DNA from: Lagopus muta
Taxonomy: Eukaryota; Chordata; Aves; Galliformes; Phasianidae
Length of the DNA: 64,000 bases
Direction of reading: 5' to 3'
Assembly: GCF_023343835.1 (NCBI RefSeq)
Contig: NC_064443.1
Span: 5,518,001-5,582,000 of the forward strand
The position numbers and the translations under genes were made by a program. The notes below the pieces were generated by a model that saw nothing but the letters and a program-made list of their open reading frames with translations, had not been told where the DNA came from and made no database searches. This document shows positions 30,264-63,870 of this stretch, piece by piece; the first letter of the stretch is position 1; the number at the start of each line of letters is the position of its first letter.

Positions 30264-31767
30264 TGCTGTCACAATGGTTACTGCTGCTTTATTCTGCCAT
30301 GCTGCTCCCTTTTTTTTTGTATTCAGAATCTTATAAGAGAATTCTATTAGATAGCACTTCTGCCATATAACCAAAATTCTATATTCTATTCTAGGGATGA
30401 AGAATTCTGTTTGATTCCTGGTTTCCTGCAGATTTGATTGATGTTCCAAACTCTCACTAACATTGGGCACTCATATAGATCTGTGTTTTGGGGTTTTTTT
30501 CTTACAAGTTCGCAAATTATAAGCTCACAGTGCTAAAAGTAGAACTATAATGTTTCCTTTATGTAGGAATTAACTTTTGAAAATTCATGAGGACTTAATT
30601 ATTGTTTGGATGTCTAATCAATGTCTTCTATGATCTGATCTGGTGGGAATCAGAGTAAAAATTAAAACATTAAGTGGGAGCAAACAGACACTGGAACAGC
30701 GCAGCTGAGCACAACTCCTTTCTTTAGAGATCCAGGCTAAAAATATCACTGCTATTATTCTGAAGTTTTCAGCTCCCCCCCAAATCTAATTTATCCCCAC
30801 ACCTGGAAAAAGCTTCATTATAAATAAAAATCATCACAAAATAATGAAACTAAACTATTGTTAACAGCTACTTTTGGGCCCATGGTGACTTGAATCAGAA
30901 TTGAGAGGGCAGAGGTGGCTGAGTGTCAAACATTACTGGCAGAAGTCAGGTCGTAGTACAGAAACTCAAGGCTTCTGAGTATTTTTGTAGTTACAAAGCT
31001 GATTCTACTTCCATTAAAGGTAGTTTAATTGGCTCTTACAGGAACAAAAATGAAGTGAAATCAGCCTTTACACCTCATTTATAAAATTTCACAAAAATAG
31101 CACTCTTAATGAATAAATTTCATTAAACATTTAAGCTAAGTTTTGCTGTAGACTATTTAATGGATTGTTATCTTGTTATCAACATTTCTTCAGAGGTAAT
31201 TTCTTTGTTACCTTGAAACATTTTGAAAAATAACTCTTTTAGTGCCTCTTATTTATGACTCACTCATAATAACCCAAATGACGCATGCTGTCAAATTACA
31301 AGCTCTTACTGTATGAAATGAGTTTTTTCCCTTCTTTTTGGGTAAAATACGACAATTTTCACTATTTAGTTTTTCAGAGGGCAGTTTCTTACTTAACAGA
31401 AAACAGAATTCTGAGAACCTAAGTAAGACATATGCCACAAAATATCTCCCACCTCTTGTCTCTTTCAAAGATAAACAAACTTGATAATGATTTAAAACCA
31501 TTTACAGAACTTCAGAGGTTGTTTACCAGTGTGCTGTACTTCAGTTATTGGACTTTCTCCTGACAATTCGCAGTCACTGGAAGCCATTAGCATGCACTGG
31601 CTTAAGACTAGTTACTATAGATGCTAATGTTACAGCCAAAGTCTCAAGCCCCATTCAAGCCCCATTTGCCGTGACCACTGGCCTGCCTCTCTGCTAATGT
31701 TACACCCTGCTTCCATACATAAAATGATGTTCTCATACAGAAGTTACCTTGAAGAACTGGGAATAGA

Positions 31768-31902
31768 ATATTCAGTGGGTCAGAAAACACTGAATAAATT
31801 ACTGACTTGATTCTGTTGGTTAAATATGTACCATTCATAGAGCTTTGTTTGTCTGATTGAATCTTCACTTTTCCTCAACTTATTCTATTCTATACATGGT
31901 TG
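31768..31902 (+). repeat. Direct repeat copy B (about 107-bp core from 31796)
   Basis: This copy has the same orientation as copy A, 1.64 kb downstream. Similarity stops at about 31902 after CATGGTTG. It lacks TG...CA ends, so it does not look like an LTR pair. Confidence 0.85.
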
Positions 31903-34900
31903 CATAGTTTTTGGTTTTCTCAGACAGTCCTTCAGGCTTTCTCACCCCCACAACTTCATTTTTCCTACGATGAACTCATGGAAAAGTACATAAGTACTCA
32001 TACAGAAAAGTACCTAAATAATTTCTGTACTACTGTGCATACTGTAATCTCACATTGTTCTCTTACTGCAGATACATTTACTGATGCTTTAAGTCCTTAA
32101 TCCCACCTGACCTTGTTTTCATGTGAGGGAACTGCAGCATTCTGATCGTTTTCTCCAATTACTATCCCAGAAGCCCAGTATTGTATGGTTAGTGCCTGCT
32201 TAACTTTGGTATTGAAATAACTGCAGGAACACTCTTTCATTTTCTTTAACAAAGAATTACTTATTCCTCCCTCATCTCCCTTTCAGCCCTGTTTGGCCAC
32301 CCCTCACCCCCTTAGCGGATCCCAGTGGATGACATCTGTATTCTGAAATCTTCAGAAATGCAGGTGGATTTTCCTGACGTGACATAGAAAGGAAAAAATA
32401 GACCCTAGTAGGACACACTGCCATGTGATTTCTGGGCACTGTCAAGTTGACCCTAAATTGCCATCTAAACACTGATCAGGGGCTTTAGAAACTAAACAAG
32501 CAGTTCTTTGGCTTAGATATCTCCCACATCAGGATGTTCTTTTTGAAATTGCTGCAATTTAGACCCCATCACTGAACTCTATTTCTAGGCCTCCTGCTCA
32601 ATTTTCTCAAACAGATTCTCTGCCAAAAGCAACATGCAGAGAACTGTTCTTCCCATTACACTCATCATAAACTTGCTTCAAAGCCTTTTCTCCTTTAAAT
32701 CCATCACACTTTCTGCCTCTGATGTCTTCTTACGGTCACAGAAAATACAGTCAATTCCACTGTTTGGTTGTTTATTACTTTTCCTCTAAAAATATTCTAA
32801 TATTTCTTAACTATTTTTGTATTCATCCTTAGTAGAAACAAGTAACTCAGAATTCAAGTAATTGCACTGATTTTTCTTTACAGATTTGTTTTCTATATTC
32901 TGTTTCTGCTATATTCAAACCATTTGATTTTCCTTCTGCTATTTACCCTAGAAAATCCAAAATGTTGCTCAGCAAGTGACACTAAAATCTACTGTGCTGT
33001 TCCCAACCCCATTCCACATTTGGTTATTACAGGCCAGGTTCCAAAACAGACCCAGTCTGATGACACTGCAGCAGCTGAACACCTGCTAAATGACATCGGT
33101 TATGTGAGCTCAGTAGCACATATAGAGAAACTCCACACTGTCTCTGATGAAGTTTGTTTCTTTTCCTTTGTGAAGGATGGTACATGAGAAATGCCTCCTA
33201 AAATCCCAGGCATTTATTGAGGGTTTGATATCTGGTGCACATAAAGCAGCCTCTCACTACTGGAGCATCTGAATCGGAGCGGTCTGTATTTAGCAATAAA
33301 GCTATTTAACATTAAGATGCTTAACATTTTTCCACTGCTCAAGTGGAAGATGGTTGCCTTACCTCAAAAGCAATGCAAGTGACTCCTAGAAATAAGTTTT
33401 GACATTAAAGGTGCAGGATTATGGCTACAATTTTGAATCCTGGCCTTTAATCATATTACCTCATTTTTACTCAGTGAAAAAGTATTCCTTACGATAAAGT
33501 GAAGAAAAATGAATAAAATTGCATAAAAGTTACACATTTTTTACATACAAGTCCTTCAAAATACACTTGTTTATGCTAACTGCAGAAGTAAGAGGTGCAA
33601 AACAGTCATTTGAACTAGGCAAAATGGAAACAGCACTTTAAACCTGATCTAGCAACTAAGAAGAGAACTCAAAAACATATGACTGGATGAATAATGAACA
33701 CACACACTATGCTTGTAAATGGAAAATACCAACTGCATCTTTCAACCCATTTAGCAATTACAGTGAAACAGACCCTTAAGGTTTGAAATAGAGTTTAGTG
33801 CACTAAACAGAGAAACAAGATACCGTGCAGAACTGTGAAGACATAAATTGCAGGAAATGGTTTATTAATACAAAAAGCTCTGGAGCAGACCACCTGCAGT
33901 TGTAAACACAGTAGCTGGGATAAAAATAGCTCTGAAAACAGAGAGGACAAGTGACATGAGGGAAAATACGGAAAGCGGGATCAGACTTCCTGTCAGTAAA
34001 TTCACAGCTCAAACAGCGATGATAAATATGAATCAGGGAGAAATTAATTTGGCAAGCTTCAAGAGAAGAATCTTAGAAATTATGTATTTGAATCTTGCGC
34101 CCAGTTACACCATGAAGTTTTCCTGCTGAAGTTAACAGCTAAGAAGTGAGCCCAGATTCACTCAAACTAAAAATAACACATATTTTTGAAGTATGGGTAA
34201 TAAACCAATAAAATATAGCATACAGAATATCTAATGTTGCATAAAGATCTTGAGCCTGATACTTTTTACTTACTAAATGACTTTTCTTTCCAATTTAAAG
34301 TTTACATAGTTCTTACAAGGTAAAAGTAGAGTATCTGTATCATGGAGAAAGTGTGATTGGCTTTTCAAGCCAGCTAAAACCTTAAACTTGTAACTGAGAC
34401 AACGAAGAAAGAGCTGAAAAGGAATGGGTTTGATCACATCACAAACGTTACACAGACTAACATAGCTACATAAAGTTAATGTATAAATAAAAGGTCGAGT
34501 TGCCTTCCCAAGAGTAACAACAAATACTTAAAAGAAACAGGATTCATCTGCATTCACATACCTTGCCTGTCTACCAAATGGACTTCCCTGCTTACAGCCG
34601 ATAAATCAGGATGCTTCTGTACAATTACAGTGAAGTGATGAGACACAGCACGATGCAGGGAGCAGGCAGCAAGATGCAGATAAGGCCAGGAAAGTTACTG
34701 GTGAACGTCATGATTTCAAAGTCTCTCAAGTAGGCAGCTATACAGAAGCTGTACTGTTGGCAGAGGATCTCTTGTCTGGGATGTCCTACAAGGAAAGGTC
34801 AGGGTTTAGGAAATCCAGGGGAAGGCACATTCTGCTATACACACCTTTCTGCTTCTATAGAAATGAACTGCTTGGTACTCTCTGGTAGTGTAAGCTGCAG

Positions 34901-35219
34901 GCCATATTTAGGCATAAGTGGTATGCAGATCTAAGCCTAGACACAGGTGGCAGCAGTTTACAAATAGGCAAGCAACAACTACTTCATTCAAAGACTTCAT
35001 ATCCATGTAAATTTATGCAACCTGTGCACTTACTGTTGTAGGTAAGGATTGAGAGGTCATAAGTACTTATGAGTAAGTCTGTTGCACTTGTGGAATAGAA
35101 GGGACTTTCCAGGTGCTACCGCTTCCTCAAAACAATGAGGACAGACTTTGCCTTCAATATTCACTATTGTGTGAGAGTTTTTTTGGTTATTTTTTCCTAA
35201 AGGCTTCCACCAGCATTCA

Positions 35220-35258
35220 TTCAAGAATCCCACCTATAATTCAAGAATCCCACCTATA
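35220..35258. repeat. Tandem duplication of a 20-bp unit
   Basis: TTCAAGAATCCCACCTATA occurs twice with a 20-bp period and no mismatch over 19 bp, pointing to a recent slippage-type duplication. Confidence 0.9.
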
Positions 35259-36674
35259 TTCAGCTTGTTACAATATAATGGCAGGCTTGTATATGCACTA
35301 AAAAAAACTGTCTAAAGAAATTGCCAAAAGCGATTGGTACACATGGATTGTGTCTACAGCATCAGAAATGCTTTCATTGGATTTTACCTGACTGCTTTCT
35401 CTTAGGAGGCTCTCTGTCAGAGATGAGAGCTCAAGCAACATACCCCAGCTGGTCCCTGCTCCACTCCATTTTTTCTCTTAACTGGGGAAACTGGAAGGAA
35501 GAGGCATTTTTTTACAGTGTACTGTACTAAGAAACCCACAGATTTATGAATGACTTCCAGGCAGGTACCTTGAGAATACACGTTAACACCCAAATAGAGG
35601 AAAAAATTGGGACGTTCTCTTAAAGAAAATGCAGTAATTGGAGAAGATGCCAGATTAATACCTGTAAAACATAACCTCCTCAAGTAGAAAAACAAAAGTC
35701 AGCAAATGAGCTGATAAAACAAGCCACTAGGAGAACGTTCTCCTAAAACTCCACACAATAACTCTGATTCCTTATCAGGACGACCTTTAACTAAAGAGGT
35801 TGCTTCAACATTTTACTCAGTACCCTGCTGTGCTTTTTAAGGTGGGAGAGGGGGAGGTAACAAGTTAATATACAAATATTCCTTTGCAATGCAGCTGTTG
35901 ATGAGCAGGAATTTTCTGGATGAATTGCAAACAGGCTCTCAGTACCTCAAAAGGCTGAGGAATAACCTGTGACCGTGTGGCAGTGCTCAGCTGCCCAGCA
36001 CGTCCCACTGGTTGCGGTGTCTCTAAAACACTTCTGCTCACACACACAGAAGACACCCCATCTCCACACACCCCTGCTCACAGGAAGCACACCAGGGAAC
36101 TGCGCAGGTTGCAGCCAATCACATTGTCACCAGAACGGCACGTCTGCTGTCACAAGCAAACATCCTCCAACTAACCGCGACCTGGTTACTGTATGTAGGA
36201 GAAATATCTGTCACTTCAGCAAAGAGCTGATCCTCACTCTGAGTCCTTCTGCCTCTGAGAGGCACAGGAGACCTGGGGCTAGCTTTAATCAGCTATACAT
36301 GTATTTCTGAAACAGCAATTGTACTCCATAATTCTAACGAGTACTCTTATTATTTTGTGATGTTTTTGTACAATCCTCAGACTGTTAATTTAACTGCTTT
36401 CCTGGCACTTCTTTCCTTCTGAGCACTTGAACATTTGCCAACAGCAATTCAGCCAGCACTGCCTGCTTTGCTGGCATGGGATTTCCTTTCCTCCACACAG
36501 ATAGTGCAGCTTGACTGGGATTTCACCATAACTGCTTTCCAACAAAGTTAGCTCCTCCTTTTTCTAAACCCTGTTGTGCTCAGCGTCCACCGTACCTTTT
36601 AGATGACTTTTCACATCCACTCCAATTTTTTCGACTAACAAAGTATATAGCAAGCCTCCTCCCAGATAGAACTT

Positions 36675-36730
36675 CAAAAACAAACAAACAAAAAAAAACC
36701 ACACAACAAAAAACAACAAAAAACCAAAAA
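36675..36730. repeat. A/C-rich simple repeat (AAAC/AAC)n
   Basis: CAAACAAACAAA changes into ACAACAAAAAACAACAAAAAACC. It lies about 110 bp before the promoter-like patch at 36.84 kb. Confidence 0.88.
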
Positions 36731-36839
36731 GATAAGTATGAAAAGGGGCTGAGAGGAACTTCTGTGCAGCCAGTGCTCCCTCAGGCAGCTCCCTCAGGCT
36801 CTCCTCAGCACAGCCCAAGCTCTGGCAGCACCGTCTGTC

Positions 36840-36910
36840 ACGGCTGCTGTGATTGGCTGAGAGCAAACTGTGGCGGGAAGGTGAGGCGCAGCGTCTGCAA
36901 AATGGCGCCC
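36840..36910 (+). promoter_or_regulatory. Promoter-like CpG-rich patch with NF-Y, E2F and YY1-type sites
   Basis: Within about 60 bp lie an inverted CCAAT box (ATTGGCT, 36852-36858), an E2F-like TGGCGGGAA (36871-36879) and a YY1-like AAAATGGCG (36899-36907). About seven CpG dinucleotides fall between 36840 and 36945, far above the surrounding CpG-poor DNA. A YY1 site overlapping an ATG just downstream of NF-Y and E2F sites is typical of housekeeping TATA-less promoters read left to right. No gene is recognised downstream; the transcript could be non-coding or bidirectional. Confidence 0.5.
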
Positions 36911-37021
36911 AGCTGCTACAAGCGCTTCACTGCACGATTTGCTGAGCAGCTCAGGATGGGATCTGCAGCTGAGGAGGGCTTAAATACATTGCTTGCAGAT
37001 TGGCTTGCTTCTTTACATTAA
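36902..37021 (+). CDS. Possible 39-codon small ORF downstream of the promoter-like patch
   Basis: The ORF starts at an ATG in strong context (AAAATGG) that forms part of the YY1-like motif. It begins MAPSCYKRFTARFAEQ and ends ADWLASLH before TAA. The composition (basic start, amphipathic second half) is protein-like, but no family is recognised and its length is compatible with chance. It could be an upstream or lncRNA-borne small ORF, or the first exon of a spliced gene, although no good donor is seen inside it; the first convincing one is CAG/GTGAAC near 37199. Confidence 0.2.
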   Translation: MAPSCYKRFTARFAEQLRMGSAAEEGLNTLLADWLASLH

Positions 37022-38519
37022 TTCCTACCAAAAGTGAAGACAGGCCCTACTCTGCTGGAGTTGATCAGTTAACAAAAATGAATACAGCCCTGATTTTTTT
37101 GTTAACCGATGAACTCAAGGCAGATCAACTCACCTAAGTTTAGAATGTACCATTTGTCCGTATTTCCAGCAAAATGCTCAGACAAGGAAAGAGCAGCAGG
37201 TGAACCTTTTTAGAAATGCCAATATTTACATTGGCATCTCACCAGATCCCACCCTCTGACAGACCAGAAGAGTGTTCTGAAGTCAAAAGCCTCATCACTT
37301 CTTGGAGTAGATTGGCTCCCACCCGACCCATTCCAGTTCTTCATTCCCGCTTTTTTCCTTCTCAACATCCCCCTCTGATTCTTGCTTGTGGCAAATCGCA
37401 CTTCATAAAGATGTATGCCAGGAGACTGCAATTACTTGCCTAAAAAGTTGAAATAGACAGTGGTCATTCGCCAAAGTATCCCCAGCACTTGGAGCAACGT
37501 GTGTCAGGACATTCAGCACTGAACTGGGAGGCTGAATGGGAAGTGAAAGGAAGAGGGGAATAAAACCTTTCCTGGGAGCATCTCCAAGAAGTTTATCACA
37601 TTAGCATTACTATGTCCACAGCCCTTTCATTTCTCTCTGAAAGGGGCGAGAGCTGCTTCCTCAGCCACCACCACCAACTTCAGTAAGAACTGACAACACT
37701 TAGTGGAAATGAACAAAGCTTCTGATAAGAAATAGTAGATGAAAACATTGTCAGCATACTTTAAAATCATTAAATTACTGACAAATGTGAAAAAGTATGA
37801 CTGTAAAAAATCATGCAGATATTGAGGGGCTGCAAGAATATGAAATGACTGAGTTGATACATACCATGGACACCTACTTGAGACAGTGGTTCTCAGGCAC
37901 TTCCTAACAGACTTTTTAAAAAAATATATATATATATCTATCACTATAAAACATAACATCACACCATGTTTTTTATTTAAGATTTAAGATGAGACAACTA
38001 GCTTCCACTCACCTCCATTCTCATTAAGGGCATATATCCAAAAGCTTTACCTCATTCATTCTCCAGCTATGTTCTATATATAAGCGTTTTACCTCTACAG
38101 TTCATACAACATGCACAATAACACATTAACAAGACTACTCTGTTAATCAATGCAATTACCACATTAACACAACAGTAACAGTGTAAGAGCAGCACTTCTT
38201 CTAGTGATCCACGTTAATGCAAAAGTTGTTTTGATGCTATCCTGTATGACTTTTCCCATCTTCTCTGTTTCAACCATTAAGACATACACGTGGCTTCACA
38301 GCTAGACATCTTCCTCTCATACCAGGAGCAGAGGAAATTGTATTGTTAAAAAAAAAGCCAACACAAAAACATTCATGAGAGAATGGCTTATTACTGCACT
38401 GGTGTTGTGGAAGGAGAGGTATACTCACAAAAGCTGGGCACGAAACACAGAAGAGGAAGTACAACTAATAGAATTACATGCCAAATTCTGAGTAGCCACA
38501 AAAAGGAAAGTTTGTCAGC
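37022..38519. other. Intergenic stretch between the promoter-like patch and NUP210 3' end
   Basis: No gene is recognised. A plausible splice donor (CAG/GTGAAC, near 37199) lies on the plus strand 180 bp after the small ORF. Any plus-strand transcript from 36.9 kb longer than about 1.6 kb would run antisense into the NUP210 3'UTR. Confidence 0.5.
37921..37937. repeat. Short (AT)n tract
   Basis: AAAATATATATATATAT occurs in AT-rich DNA just downstream of the proposed NUP210 poly(A) site. Confidence 0.85.
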
Positions 38520-38545
38520 AGTATATTGAAGGATTCTTACAAACC

Positions 38546-38551
38546 TTTATT
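38546..38551 (-). terminator. Candidate NUP210 poly(A) signal AATAAA
   Basis: The minus strand reads AATAAAGGTTTGTAAG, followed within about 60 nt by a U/GU-rich stretch (TTTCCTTTTTGTGG). It is the only canonical AATAAA noticed downstream of the NUP210 stop within 1.8 kb. Confidence 0.6.
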
Positions 38552-39749
38552 AAATAATACAGATACAAATGATTATTTACAACCAAATTGTCCATTTTTA
38601 GTAGTAGTAAGGCACACATTTTCCAAAACTAGAAAATAAATTATACAATACTCAGAACGTAACAGTGTTTTTTTTCTGTAATATTGTATGAAACCAAAAG
38701 TATATACCATAGACTGTTTGCAATCCATTCCTTCAAATTTTTTTTCCACCTAATTCTTCACACTTTGCATGAGATCACTTTCATTATGGTCCTTAGGGGA
38801 GTTTGCACACCCAGAATATTATTCACAATTGACACTGATATTACTTATATGTAAACAATTCCTCACCTGTCAGCTATGAAATACTGTCTGCATATTAAAG
38901 TTACTGTGATTATGATGATAATTTCCCAAATGAAGAATTCCAACTGAGGTAATATTTTCTGTCCTCAGGGAAGTATAAGGACCAAGTAATACAACAAGTC
39001 CCCATCCAATCCTTTTCAAAATCAACTTGAAAAGAAGTTCTAGTCACCAGACCTCATTGCCATCTTGCTTAGAAGGCAAAATTTATCTGAACATACACAG
39101 TGATCAGCTGCCTAATATAGCAAAATACTTTCTGATGTACCCTGAATTGTGCATTTTAACTCTGTGCGTCCTTGCAGACAAGGAAAAAAGCTAATAATAA
39201 ACCAATTAAAAAAAATTAATAATTCTTATGCACTGAAATGCTATGCTGTACTTAAAAGATCTATAAATGTACTCTTAATGATAGGATATTCAAGTACAAA
39301 TATTCCTCAGTCTGGTCATACCAGTCACGTTTCACGGTATAGTTTAAATTAATTCTGGATGTGACTGTATTATTATGTACACAAACACACTAGAGATAAG
39401 CAGATTGAACCAACTGAAAAGGTCACTCATTCTAAGTATGAAATAAACCACTTACTTTCCAGTGCAACAGGTAACTAGTGGTAACAAGAGGTGGCTCAGT
39501 TTTTGAGGTACTTCTATGTGTAAAATAACTAATATAAAATGTATTTTTAATCAGCAATGGGTAAAATAATTGCCTCCAATTAAAACCATTTACTGCTAGA
39601 AGAAAATCCTCTTAGAAGGCACATGCTTTCACTTTCCCAATCCAAAAAAGTGCTTACACAGTAACAGGACAGGAACACTGCAGCTGTACCCCACGGAAGC
39701 CACACTGGTAAGACATTTTTTTTAATTTTTTTTGGTTAAAAAACAAAGC

Positions 39750-39771
39750 AAAAAAAAAAAAAAAAAAAAAA
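39750..39771. repeat. A22 homopolymer in the NUP210 3'UTR
   Basis: Twenty-two consecutive A residues on the plus strand correspond to a U tract in the NUP210 mRNA. Its length is likely to be polymorphic or error-prone. Confidence 0.9.
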
Positions 39772-40324
39772 CACTTCAAAATCTGTTCACAGTTGTTCCA
39801 GCATTCCTGATGTTTAAACAGCAAATTATGATGATAATCACATTGTAAGGCTAAACATAAGAATACTTATCAGTGCAGTACATTCCTGAGTCCAAATCAA
39901 AATTAAGTAACTTGAAATACACAATATTTTTGGCTCACATTTAACCTGCTTTTCTATTTCCCTTTTTTAAAATCCTAGTAAAACAGAAAGTTAATTTTTG
40001 CAAGAGTAAATAAACTTGGGTCACTGTCACTTAGACAATTTCTAACTGCTTGAATTGCAAGATAGCTAGCTTAGCATAAACACTGCTTTTTGTCCATTCA
40101 TCCTCATCAACTTTGCGTAAAGCAGCAGGTAAAATAAACTGTAGAGAAATGAAGTACATAAAAAAATGCAAAGAGCTCTAAATATTAGAAAAAAAGGAAA
40201 AAAGAAACTGGTTATTTTCAAGAGATTACATGAGTTGCATCAAACTGCAAAAGCTTTATCCTCAAAGGCACTATCTCCCCCTAGTCCACCTCAGTCCTAG
40301 TTCATGATGAAAAGTGCTCTTTCC

Positions 40325-62046
<21,722 letters not shown>

Positions 62047-63870
62047 CTACAACCAAAAGAAAATTCTGTTATAGCAGTTCTTATTTTCATTTGCCCATCA
62101 TAGAAGAAGATTTCTTTCCCTTTTAGGGCAGAAGCACTTTCATGCAGAACTCCCTAAGCCTTCAACATAGATAATTCTTCCACTGAAGAACTGAAATGTA
62201 TTTAACCAGTATCATACCACTGAGCTAGTATAAATGCCCTCTGAGCAGCAATTGAATTAAAGCATTTTCATCTGGAAAGATGTGCAATAGCATCCTGTTA
62301 TTCTCCTTCCCCATCAGAAGAACACACAACAAATCAATCAATGCAACTTTTATCCTAAAGGACTGACAAACAAAATGATTGGGTTAGAGACCATGCCTGT
62401 ACAGCACCAATAGCGCTTCCTAAGAGATTCAGTCATACTGCAGGTTCTTGGTTTTTTTTGTTTTTTAATTTTAAGACTATTAGAAAGTGAGGTTCTCTCT
62501 CCATATCCGACAGGCAGTAAAAACAAATCAATCTCATTTTGCACTTCACAAAACCTAACTTGCCAGAACTGTTCCCTTACTTAAGCTCAGAAGCTTTGTT
62601 CTGAAATTATCACACACCCATCAGTTAAAGCACTGCTTAAAGCATCACCTCCCTGTGAGGGAAAGGCGACTGAAAAAGCACTGAGAATTTAAACCATGTA
62701 TAAAATACAGAAAAATAAGTTTATCTCATCCATTTTTCCACATCTGCATGCCAAGATGACTTCTGAAAATATTCCCACATTACACCAGAGACAATCAAAA
62801 TATTTTCATAATATTTTCCATACTTTCAAACAATGAAAAAATCCCCCTTACCCCTTCACAACTAATTTTTCTTGTGTAGTACAAATTCATTTGTTGTTGA
62901 TAAATTTATGAAGAATTCTCTTTCAAATGATCTGCACCATTTTCATTTCTTGTCTAATGAATTCTACAATCCAAATAGACAGTTTTATTGTTGTTCACTT
63001 TACAGTGCATCTCATATCCTGGGCTGAGATTAAGTCAAGCATAACTGCTTTTTAATTGAATCTTCTAGCAGAGAAGTTTGTGAAAAACAAAATAGGGAAA
63101 TCAGAACGTAACTCTAATAGATATTACAAAATCAGAATGACACTGTGATAGCAAATCACCCTGAACTGGACAGAAAGCTGGTAAAATTTGAAGGGTTCAG
63201 AAGCACTGTCCTGCAGCACATATTCCAGTATCACTGTAGATATGAGTTACCTTTTCAGATAACAGTTCTAGATAATTCTGTCCTATAATTATCCGTTCTG
63301 AGTTCATGCAATCAGGAATGCCTAATTGCAGTACTGCAATGGGTAAAGAACATCTTGATACTGCCCTTCGTCCTGTAAACACAAAGCATGTATACATAGC
63401 ACTACTGTGCCAGAACACTTCCCTCTACTGCAACCGTCAGTGCAAAGATTCCTGTCTGGATCTCGGCTGTGGCAGATCCATACCCTGCATTCATTCACTG
63501 CCTATCTACGCCACATGGACTAAAAAGTGACCAATAATGAGGAAGGCGCAGAATGAGAACTGGAGTAACAGAATAGCATGATGACACAGAACATACAGAA
63601 TCCTGCTTCTAAACACAGCATGGTAAGCTTCCATCACACACTTCAGCAACTACTTCTTTCAACGAAACCAGGATATTGAATTCTCTAAAACAAATGGTTT
63701 TGCAATGTAGAACTTGAGTCTACAGTTCGTGTTACCCTAACCAATTATTATTTTCTTAGATCTCTATTTGAGTACCGTTCATGAAATTATCTGATACAGC
63801 AAAAACTCTCAAGTTAATGTTGGATAATTGTCAAACATATATGTATGTACAGGGCTGACATCTCTATGTA
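62047..63870 (-). other. NUP210: Presumed NUP210 intron upstream of window exon 1
   Basis: The segment ends on the minus strand in the acceptor of exon 1. No exon matching the preceding gp210 residues is found up to the Galluhop element, so the intron probably continues past 64000. It contains one splice-flanked candidate exon at 63251-63372, discussed under findings. Confidence 0.75.

Larger units (their letters stand above)
31903..36839. other. No recognisable gene; sequence leading up to the promoter-like patch
   Basis: Mostly AT-rich DNA. From about 35950 to 36270 GC content rises and overlapping ORFs appear in several frames on both strands (for example 35969-36310, plus). Open frames on both strands indicate base composition rather than a gene. 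The 20-bp tandem duplication at 35.22 kb and an A/C-rich run at 36.68 kb are the only repeats noted. Confidence 0.5.
38520..40324 (-). other. NUP210: NUP210 3' untranslated region (probable, about 1.8 kb)
   Basis: Sequence between the NUP210 stop and the AATAAA at 38546-38551 (minus strand) has no conserved ORF and no strong downstream acceptor, so it is taken as 3'UTR. An A22 run on the plus strand (39750-39771) would be a U22 tract in the mRNA. ATTAAA variants on the minus strand at 39721-39726 and 39546-39551 could give shorter forms. The end is inferred, not seen in a transcript. Confidence 0.6.

Noticed and set aside
35969..36310. 113-codon plus-strand ORF with overlapping ORFs on both strands
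   Set aside because: Several frames on both strands are open because local GC is higher; no family resemblance, conserved motif or splice context was seen.
1..38500. Search for coding exons of IQSEC1, the expected neighbour on this side
   Set aside because: No Sec7, PH or IQ motif coding sequence was recognised; only the promoter-like patch remains as a possible 5' element of some transcript.
63197..63418. 73-codon minus-strand ORF as a missing NUP210 exon
   Set aside because: The residues do not resemble the gp210 segment expected before VHPLLPGS, and a 122-bp length would not keep the frame as a cassette.
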